Below, in pieces: positions 55,401 through 64,000 of a stretch of 64,000 bases of DNA; the stretch's first letter is position 1; the number at the start of each line of letters is the position of its first letter. Under the pieces are notes generated by a model. The model was given only the letters and a program-made list of their open reading frames with translations. It had not been told where the DNA came from and made no database searches. The translations under genes were made by a program, and so were the position numbers. The DNA comes from Oxyruncus cristatus (Eukaryota; Chordata; Aves; Passeriformes; Cotingidae): positions 1,468,716 through 1,532,715 of the forward strand of contig VXAY01007011.1 of assembly GCA_013399855.1 (NCBI GenBank), given 5' to 3'.

Positions 55401-58400
55401 TGCTGCTACCAGCCTGCAACTGTGTAAAAATAAATAAATGTGGTTAATGAAAAAACCAAGGAAGTGAAAATTATCCCAGATCTTTAAAATTCAATGTTTC
55501 TATTAATTCCACAGGACTTCTGCTTCGTGCAGCTTGAAATAGCATTAGAGAAACCCTGGTCTTACTCCAAATGTTCACAGATTTCAGTCAGCCGGTCAGT
55601 ACCAGGCCCAGGATGGGTACTTGAACTGAAATGGTGAGAAAGGAAGTGCAAGGGACCACTGTTACTTCCCAGTATCAGAGTGATTTCTTATAAATACCTT
55701 AAAATACTCATCAAACATTAGAAGTATTAATAAATATGTAATTTTACAACCCCTATATTGCCCTGTTACATCTACCTCTGTCTGAGAGATAAATATTCCT
55801 CCATTCTTCATCCCTAAATCACAGATTAGATTTCAAATGTCATTATTCAATTGTTCCTTTCTCCACAGACATTACACTGTTTTTCACAGTGCAGCTTCAC
55901 TGCTGAACAACAAATTGAACTGACCCAGGAGGAGTCTGGGATCTGCAAGACCCTCCTCAGATTTGCAATGTTTCCGTACCCTAAAGTGCATATATGAACT
56001 GTTGTTGGGACCCTGTGGCATGCTGTGCCTCTTTGTCAGGCTCTGTGACTTCAGCTCTGCCTCGCTGACATTGTCCAGAATTCTGTGAAATTACAAGACT
56101 TGTTTGACCCTGTGCATACACTTCAGAGTCTTGCTGAACTGGAGCTTGAATAAAGCATGGATCCAGCAGGCATTTCTGTACCAAGGATAAGAGCTGACTA
56201 ATGAGTTCAGGAAGAGCTGATGGACAACTTACAGGGACTGTGATCTTCAGTAAACCTAATTTACATCCTTAACATTTTTAGAATTTCAGTATCATGTCTG
56301 TACATCAGAAGTCACTGCGGCATATGTACTGCCCTGTTTTCTTGCAGACACAGGAGCTTTGAATTTTTATTCTCTACCCTACCACATTCCAATGCAATTC
56401 CTTTCCTTAACGAGCATGCACCCAAAATGACCTCTATGTTCCCCTCTGCAAAATGGTGCACTCATTCCCTGTATGCTGGAACTCACATTTTCATGACAGA
56501 AGTTGCAATTTTTTTTCTGTGCAGCAACATTTGCAACAAGACTGGCTTTGCAAACAGATTTTTCAGCCTCTCATTAGGTTGACGAGAATTTGGTCAGCCT
56601 GGTAAGAAATCTTTCGCATGTGGCAAATTAATTTTATTTAAGCACCCCTTTACATTAGTCTTTTTAAAGAGCCTTCTGAATGCAAAGGCAGACATTACTC
56701 CTCAGTCTACCCTTCCCTGTGCATTACAAATTGTTTATTAATGAGGCAGATAGAATCTGAATTTATGCAATCAATTATAAAAATGTGTTAACAAATTTAA
56801 CACAAAATTAACACCTTTCATGACTATAACATCATTCCCAAACTTTCCTCCATTACATGCTGTTCTATACCAGTTACAATTTGTTCTTTGTCACTCTGGG
56901 AGCCTCAGAAAACTCTGAGCAGGGCACTACACTGGTGACCAAGCCACTGGCAAGGCAGAAGTTGGATCTGCCTAATCATTAAGCAGTACTGATATCTTCC
57001 CCTCCACTCTAAATAGATGAGACTTGGTGAGCATAAAATCTCATTGACATTCCTTGATGATGCCTCTGATTTGTGGTGGTGGCAAAACTGCTCATCCCAG
57101 TTACCTACAATTACTACATTAAAGTGATAAAGCCCACTCAAATCAACCTTTCCACTAACAATGGAGTTTCACTATTTTAATATTTGGGAATTAGTTGCAT
57201 TTTCCTTTTGGCCCAAGTTATGATTTCATTCCCCGTTAAGTCAACAACAGACTAGAGAATCTTTCCCTTTGCTCTGGTGATAGAGGATAAGCCCAACAGT
57301 CAAGATTTATTCTTCAAACATTAGCAGAAATGCTCTGCTTATCAGACAGTCAATACTGTTAGCTCAAAGGCAATAAAATCTTTGCATCCAAATATAAGCT
57401 TTTGTTAGATCTTAGTTGACAGATGGATTTATAAATTGATAATACAAGCTTGAATTTCTTCTTAAACTTTAGTGAACCGAAGCATTTGGGAAGTGTGAAT
57501 CTTTCCAAAATAGCTCCTTGAGGATCAATTCTGAAACTGTGATGCCTACTCAGGAATTTTAATGTCAGTGAACCTTGACTTTCCAATCATTGTAAACTGT
57601 CTTTAAATTAAGACTATTATAAAACTGGAATCTAGTTTTATATTTGTTTGGATAAAACAACTCAAGAAATGTGGACAAGGACAGAGCTAACCAGATATGA
57701 AGCAGATCTGTGCTGAACCTGCAGACTTAACTTTCTGCTCCCTCCTAAACTTTTTCCCTGGAAAATTTAGCAGTGGGCTTTATAAAAAATTCCATGAACC
57801 TTTATGCGCTGAGGGCATGCCCTCAAGCACCGTGAAATTCCTGAAAAGACTTTCACAGGCTTCAATGGACTTGTAATCAAGCTCTGAATGTGAGTGGCAA
57901 GAGACTCCCCAGTTTCATCTTCTAGATGTGATCAACAGTGGTGGAAGTGCCCAGCTCTGTGAAACGTGTAAAATTTTGTAGTACGCTGTTGTATATGGCT
58001 TGGTAGTAGTCCCAGTGTGACAGCTTGGGAACCCTTATAGAATAGTATATGTTAATTCCCGAGTGAATGGCTTTTAATGAATTAATGAGCAGCAGCTGCT
58101 GGGAGGAATGCATTTCCCTTTCTTTCAACACTGCTTCATATGTAAACACACATATAGCATGATATGCCTCTAAACGTATGCATAAAAGACATATAGCCAG
58201 GACTGCTCTTCAAAAATTACTAAGCAGTGCCAGGTGAACAGTAGCATAATCTCTTGTTTAAATAATTCAGTACTTCTGCGAAAAACTTTTAAGCCTTAAC
58301 ATAAATAGGTTCTGAAATACTAGAACAGAAGTTGGACAAATAGAAACAGCTTCTGCAAAGTTTATGTATTGCATCCCGCTTGCCAAAAACCTAGTCTAAA

Positions 58401-59278
58401 TCAGAAAATGGTGTGAACTAAACTATTCAAAGTCTAACTAATTACTATTTTACTATAACTGTTGGCAGACAAGAACTGTAAAAAATCCATCCCCATCTGT
58501 GTTCTTAGCATGTGATGGGCCTTTGATCTGCCAGAAACTGTCCAGCAGCCATTGGGTTTAGGCTCCAGATTAACACAGATATTGCCTGCACAGGCAAATC
58601 CTGCGGAAGATGAAGGACTTACACAAATGAGTATTTTATGGTCATACCAATATGCTGTTGCTTTTCCAACCTGTATTGCTCCCAGAAGATGCTGGGAGCG
58701 TCTTTTCTACCGGCTGTAGAAAACTGGGGATTTCTGACACCCAGCTCATGTGGTTTGATTTCTGCATCCTCCTGGGAGCTACATCCAAGAACTCCAGGGA
58801 TCACAATTCCTGCAAGATTTAAGGGAGGCAATTTGCACAGCTTGGTCAGTCTCATGCTACGTTTGCCAAGCTAATAATTGCACCTTTCTTAAAGTGCTCT
58901 TCTAGTTGAACAGAGTTTGGTGAATAGGAAAAAATTCCACACTCATGTAAGAATACCAAGGAATTGGATCTTGGCACTACTTACTGTTGAGCTCTTTGAC
59001 CACATGAAATGGAAGGCTGGTCTTTCACCTTTCCTGGTGGAGTTTTCTGGCCTCAATCTCAGGTGCATACCGATGTACCCAGCAGGCCTACTGGGGACTT
59101 GAGGGACTGCAGCTGCCAAAAGCATACATCCCAACTATAATCACAAACTTCCTATAAAAACAGCATGAAGGTCACACATGGCTTTTATGGGTGAGGTGTT
59201 CTAGAGGCTATTTTTGAATGGCACTGAGTAATATTTAGCCCATTTGTTAAATGTTTACAAAGCACTTGAGCTATATGC

Positions 59279-59301
59279 AAAAAAAAAAAAAAAAAAAAAA
59301 A
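59279..59301 (+). repeat. Poly-A run (23)
   Basis: Twenty-three A, about 75 bp before the visible 5' end of the CR1 copy. Confidence 0.95.
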
Positions 59302-59376
59302 TCTGCGGTGACCTGAGCCATCAGACTCTGTGCCATCTGCCATGTCCTATCTAGACCCCAAAATCAGCAAAGATGA

Positions 59377-59807
59377 AAGAACATATTGTCCAGAGAAGGG
59401 CAACAAAGCTAATAAAGGGTCAGGAGCAGATGTCCTATGAGAACCAGCTGAGGGGGCTGGGGGTGTTTAGCAGAAGAGGATACTCAGGGTGACCTTATCA
59501 CTGTCTACAACTACCTGAAAGGAAGTTGTAGCCATTTGGGGATCAGTCTCTTCTCCCACACAACTATCAACAGGACAAGAGGACATCGTCTCAAGCTGTA
59601 CCAGGGCAAGTTTAGGCTGAACATTAGGAAGAATTTCTTCATGGAAAGGGTGATTAAACATTGGAAGGGGCTGACTATGGAGGTGTCCCTGTCCCTACAG
59701 GTTTCTGGATGTGGCACTTAGCGCCATGGCCTAGTTGACCTGGTGGTGTTGGGTCACAGGCTGGACTTGATCTCAGAGGTCTTTTCCAACCCAATTGATT
59801 CTGTGAA
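59377..59807 (+). mobile_element. CR1 retrotransposon, 5'-truncated
   Basis: Plus-strand CR1 3' region of about 430 bp: gagaagggcaacaaagctaa, gagaaccagctgagggggct, aggctgaacattaggaagaa, tggacttgatctcagaggtc and ttttccaacccaattgattc. It is preceded by a 23-base A-run at 59279-59301 and followed directly by a CpG island. Confidence 0.92.
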
Positions 59808-60325
59808 GGTAGTTTGTACATCTACAGATGGACTCAACCTGGCTGCTTCCCACAGGTTCATTTCACTGGTGTCAGGGATATCCTAAGGTGCCATTGCACA
59901 CCTTCACAGTCAGAGCAACACCTAAGGCAGCTGTGCCTGCTGTCACTGGCCCCTTGCATCCGCCCTCCCCTCAGGTTCCTGAGCCCAGCGGCCCCTGCCA
60001 GCCTTCCGTCCCTGCGCTGCTGCAGCAACAGGGACAAGCGACTGCCGCACCACGGGATGTTCTCCCCCTCTGCAGGTCAGGCTAAGGATAAAGCCCCTGA
60101 AATATGCCTCTGTCCGCCCTACCCGCAGACCTGTGGAGACCCCACCCTCTGGCGCTGCTGCCCTCTCCCCCCCGGCCGTCAGCAGCAGGAGCGGGGAGCC
60201 CCCTCAGCCCCGCCATTCTGCGCGGGAGCTGAAGCGCCCAGAAGTGACAAAGGGCCACGGGGCAAGGACGACCCGCGCCTGCCCCACCCCCAGCAGGGCA
60301 GGCAGCCACAGCCTCTCTCCCCCCA

Positions 60326-60360
60326 CCCCGGCCCGGCCCGGCCCGGCCCGGCCCAGCCCG
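60326..60360 (+). repeat. (GCCCG)n pentanucleotide repeat
   Basis: Six to seven GCCCG units with one G-to-A change, inside the second CpG island. Confidence 0.93.
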
Positions 60361-60567
60361 GCGAGTCCGCGGCTGAGGGCGTTGCTCCAGCGGCGGCTCC
60401 CGCTCCCTGCGGACACGGCTCCCGCTGCCCCGGGCCTGCGCAGAGCCCGCCGCTCCCGGCACCGCCCGTGCCAGCCCGGGAGGTGGGGGCGGCGGGACTT
60501 TGCCCCGGGAGCGGCGGTGCCGTCACCCGGGCGGCACCCAATGGCCCCTCGCGATTAAAATAGCGCA

Positions 60568-60577
60568 CTATAAATAG
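60568..60577 (+). promoter_or_regulatory. TATA box / MEF2-type site CTATAAATAG
   Basis: It matches both a strong TATA box (TATAAATAG) and the MEF2 consensus YTA(A/T)4TAR, 26 bp after a CCAAT motif. Which of the two roles applies is undecided. Confidence 0.55.
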
Positions 60578-60582
60578 CGGCC

Positions 60583-60641
60583 NNNNNNNNNNNNNNNNNN
60601 NNNNNNNNNNNNNNNNNNNNNNNNNNNNNNNNNNNNNNNNN
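60583..60641. other. Assembly gap (59 N)
   Basis: A run of N just downstream of the TATA-like box. A plus-strand start at the usual distance of about 30 bp would fall inside it. Confidence 0.99.
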
Positions 60642-62315
60642 AGCGCAGGGGCCTCCGCCCCGGGCCCCGCCGCCATCGCCCGCCCCGCCCCTCCTGCTCC
60701 TGGTCCCGGCCCCGGCTCACCCGCGCCCCGGGAAACCGGCTGGGCGCGTCCTCGTCCCTTGGGAAAAGCCCTAGGGCAGGGTGCGACACCTCGGGGCCTT
60801 GGTGTCTGGCTTTGTCACTTAGTCCACCCTCAAGGACTCGGTGACTCTTCCTGCAGGTGTTCGTTCGTTCCTTCCTTCAAAGCGTGCGCTCCTCCCTCTC
60901 TCTAAAGCAGCCGAGGGGAGCTGGTGCCATGCCATCAGGAAAAAAAAAAAAACTACGCTATTCTGGCAGCCGTGCTATGTGTGTGCTTTTAAAACAACAT
61001 CTGTTTAAGACCTGAGACCGGCTGTTCCAGTGAAGGAAGTGGACTGATAAAGCTTATCACCTAGGCCTGAGCTCTTCATCTCTCCTCCATTAGTGTGAGC
61101 CATGGTGCCACAGGAGAAGGTTGCAGAGATATTTCAGGGCCAGGCCCTTTCTGGGTAAGATGCTGGTGAAAAGATGCAGGCCTGCTCTCCTTGGGGCTTA
61201 CAGCTCAGGCCTCCTGATCCTAAGCAGACATACACAGTAAATGCATAAACTCATGTCCACCATGGAGTCACCTAAGGTGGGGTTTTCTTTTTATTCCCTT
61301 TCGCTCTGGTGGCTAGAGGAGAACAGTATTAAAACTGACATGACTCAGAATGACAGCAAATCGTTTCCTATTTGCAGATTCTTACCTTTTTAAAAAAACA
61401 TATGATAAGGTAAATGTTAAAAATATGTCAAGATCCTGACTATGCTCAAGATTTTAAGTGCTCAGGGGATCACTTCAAGATGTGTTCCTACTTGCTTAAA
61501 GTATGCTGGTTTTGTAGAAATGCCCACAACACATATATTCTTGGTCTGCACAGTGCAGTTGCATTACACCTGTTCTCACCCTACTAATTGCATATAGTCC
61601 ATTGCTCCTTTCCTATCAGATGAGGTGTCAGCTGTAGGATCACTGGGTTTGTTTTTTTAAGGTAGTTTTGTTTGTTTGGTTTGGTTTTTTGGTAAGGTAA
61701 AGCATATGCATTTGCTACTTAGGAATATATCATGCAGTGCATTTTATATAATTTTTATATATATATATGCTTTCATACAGCTGAATTCTCAAAATATGAA
61801 GTTTATTCTTTTTCTTTCCCCCTGAAGTTAGCACTGAATTCAAGAACTATTTACTGAAATGTGTAGCAGAGCAGCTGTGGGAGAAGAGGGATCATCAAAT
61901 GAAATTATGGGGTGGCAGGTTCAAAAGAAACAAATTTGTCCAAACAAATCTTGGTACTCACTGGACGTCAGGAGTCAGTTCAAAAAGCAATTAAGCATAA
62001 TCATGGAAGAAAAATCTGTGCAGAGATGTTCAACACAAACACCTCTGATGCAGGAACTCTTTGAGGTGCAAATCTGCATCCTGCGGAAGCGTTTTGGGAA
62101 GCAGCCTCCCCTGTCCTCATGCTGTCATCAGGCAATTACTGTTGGCTGCTCGAAGAGTCAGAGTCCTGGACTGGATTTGAAATGCTGCTGTTCTGACCCA
62201 GCACGGTCATCCCTATGATTAACTGTCATTTCGTTCAACATCGGGGTTTTTTTTTCACGGTCTTTGATAAATCATAAGCAACAATTCTTTCAATAAACCT
62301 TTGTGATACAGAAAT
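60600..62315 (+). ncRNA. Possible plus-strand transcription unit, probably non-coding
   Basis: Inferred from three signs: the promoter-like block at 60538-60577; a good donor (ctgg then gtaaga, 61155) with a good acceptor (ctttttctttccccctgaag, ending 61828); and AATAAA at 62292-62297. An ATG in fair context at 61102 would meet a stop just after this splice. The 119-codon frame at 61859-62218 matches no family I know. Treat as a hypothesis. Confidence 0.22.
61744..61769 (+). repeat. AT-rich microsatellite
   Basis: tatataatttttatatatatatatg, with the (TA)n core in the second half. Confidence 0.85.
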
Positions 62316-62319
62316 ACTG

Positions 62320-64000
62320 TTTTCTTATGCTCTAGTACCTCTCTTATTCTTTCCTGCCTGTTACTTTGATTGAGATGGAACGTTGCTTTGCTGTGTGTTT
62401 GTATAATGCCTCATTATCAAGCTGAGCACTGCTCCATGCCTGTATTTCCTAGTTAATTGTTTGATTTAAATAAATATTATTAATCTGTATTTCTGAAGAT
62501 GGCCACAAGCCAAAAGGTTTGCTGATTGCATAAACACCCTAAGTAAGAAACTGTGAAGCTCCAATCCTCATTTGCTGGCAGAATTAGACAGATGGGCCAT
62601 TTGAGAAAGTGATAAAATACCAGCAATACCTGCCTAAAGAGTTACGAATTCCATGCTCCACATCTGCAAGGGCTTGTATTTATTATCTAGGAGTGCAGGA
62701 ACAGACCTTGTGACCCTGCTGACACTGAAGGGTGAGATCAAGGACAAGAGGCCAGCATAGGAGAATAGGCAGTGCCAGCTCCCACCTCTGCCTGGAGCTG
62801 CCTGCTGTGCTCAGGGGTGTAAGTGCCCTGAGATCATATGGAGAACAGGAGCACAATCATCTCATTGTACTGAACAATATTCAGCAGAGGTCTTCTGAAA
62901 AGGTTCCCTTCCTGTCAAGACTGGAGAACCACTATAGACACTCATGCTTTTTTTAAAGATAACAGAAATCCAGTGTATCAGTCCTAGGGCAGGAGGGAAT
63001 AACCTGAGGAATAACCCGTTCCCTGAGGAGAAGTGAAAAGAGGACATGGGTTTCTTCTGAGGAGTATCCTTGCCCTATGAATTGGATTTTATAGCTGTGT
63101 GCAGCTCTGGAATTGGAGGCACAACCTCCCAAAGCATACAAGGATCCAGCTCAGGATGGATACGGGTAAACCAGCAAAAGCCAAATGGTAGACCTATTGT
63201 TAGCTTCCTGTTTGTCTGACCTGTGTTCCTGTTGCTCTGCTGATTTTGCAGGGGATCAGAGAGAGGCTGCATGCATACAGAATGACAGACAGCATCTGCT
63301 TACACAAGAAAGCCAGTCCTGATACAAACTCGTGTTTCTTCATTGTGACAGCCTATTGTATTTCTGATACCCATGAGATCATGGCTTTAAAAGCCCCTCA
63401 GAGGCAGCTGTTTCATAAGGATGAGTAGTTCTTCAATAGCTGCTTAAACATGCCACTGCACCTTGGACTCGGATGCTTTGTATAGCACTTTTTCTCAGAA
63501 GCGAGTTAGCATGTAGTGCAAGTAAAGACAATAAAACCGAATTTAATCTTTAGTTGGAGGGCACAGGCCTGGAGGGGATGGGGTAGGTCACTGAGCTCAG
63601 TCCCACAGAACCAGCAGCAAGGATCAGGCTTCAGCCTAGAAAGGGCTGCAGAACAGTTATTCCACCTGGCCCACACTCAGTGTATGTTAATACCATGTTG
63701 GCTGCACACCCATGGTCACCTTCTGTACTTCCCAGTAATTTTTTAATGAACCTCAGGCTGCTAGTAGATGTCCAAAAGTCACAAGTCTGAAGTTGAACAG
63801 GGGGAGAGGAGAGGTCAGTGGCACTGGCACTGCGTCCCTGTGGTTGAAGGGTTTTCCATTCTCAAGTCCCATGCTGCTGTGGCACCTATTCAGCTAATGC
63901 CAAGTTCTTAGAGGAACAGGGAAAAGCTCTCCTTCAGCTCAGCCTGTCCATTCCCACAGGCGCTGTTGCAGCCCTGTGCTGTCTGCAAGGCTGGGCAGGT
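62320..64000. other. Unassigned right-hand sequence
   Basis: No exon, repeat family or RNA gene was recognised. Short open frames of 60-76 codons look like chance. Confidence 0.6.

Larger units (their letters stand above)
44400..59276. other. Intergenic region upstream of EZR, no supported gene
   Basis: No frame here has recognisable domains, exon-like boundaries or length beyond chance. The longest gap-free ones, 147 and 113 codons near 44686-45193, overlap on opposite strands. No CR1 copy was recognised. It contains scattered low-complexity tracts and the 39-bp duplication at 45432. Distal EZR regulatory elements may be here but cannot be read from one sequence. Confidence 0.7.
59950..60860. 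promoter_or_regulatory. Second CpG island, orphan promoter
   Basis: A dense GC/CpG block with GC boxes (gtgggggcggcgggac at about 60483), a CCAAT box at 60538-60542 and a TATA-like box at 60568-60577, then a 59-base gap. The spacing suits a plus-strand start inside or just after the gap. No known gene is identified. It is about 16 kb upstream of the EZR island. Confidence 0.7.

Noticed and set aside
59814..60563. 249-codon plus-strand frame
   Set aside because: It starts right after the CR1 and runs through CpG-island DNA where stop codons are rare. Its Pro/Ala/Arg-rich composition is what GC-rich non-coding sequence gives.
61859..62218. 119-codon plus-strand frame as a protein-coding gene
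   Set aside because: No recognisable domain, no clear spliced start, and its length is compatible with chance. Kept only as part of a possible non-coding transcript.

Overview
This window is vertebrate nuclear DNA, almost certainly from a bird. Its genes are split into short exons with GT-AG introns. It carries several 5'-truncated CR1 retrotransposons whose 3' ends finish in the avian ATTCTATGA-type motif, and it has two CpG islands interrupted by assembly gaps. I cannot name the species. No prokaryotic, viral, CRISPR or operon-like system was found.

Layout. (1) Positions 1-7.05 kb hold the 3' end of a plus-strand gene recognised as SYTL3 (synaptotagmin-like 3). Five exons encode the second half of C2A, the linker and all of C2B, with the stop at 5954-5956. 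(2) Positions about 7.0-43.7 kb hold a minus-strand gene, EZR (ezrin). Twelve coding exons (8409-26013) join in frame to give residues 5-586 of a 586-residue protein. The exon for the first four residues (MPKP in the family) is not in the visible sequence. It most likely lies in the 583-base gap at 43666-44248 inside the promoter CpG island, behind a first intron of about 17.6 kb. SYTL3 and EZR converge tail to tail, the arrangement known for these neighbours on human chromosome 6. Their poly(A) signals lie within 30 bp of each other on opposite strands. (3) Positions 44.4-59.3 kb are intergenic, with no exon that I can support. (4) Positions 59.4-59.8 kb hold a plus-strand CR1. (5) Positions about 59.95-60.85 kb hold a second CpG island with a CCAAT box, a TATA/MEF2-like box and a 59-base gap where transcription would start. 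It looks like a promoter of unknown target. A possible non-coding or weakly coding plus-strand transcription unit follows, ending near AATAAA at 62292. (6) Positions 62.3-64.0 kb show nothing recognisable.

Functionally, SYTL3 is a Rab-effector family member linking secretory vesicles to the plasma membrane. Ezrin crosslinks plasma membrane and cortical actin. I see no shared regulation beyond their abutting 3' ends. The most useful follow-ups are the missing EZR start exon, the overlapping 3' ends, a perfect 29-bp repeat around the last EZR exons, a decoy acceptor in SYTL3, and the orphan promoter near 60.57 kb.
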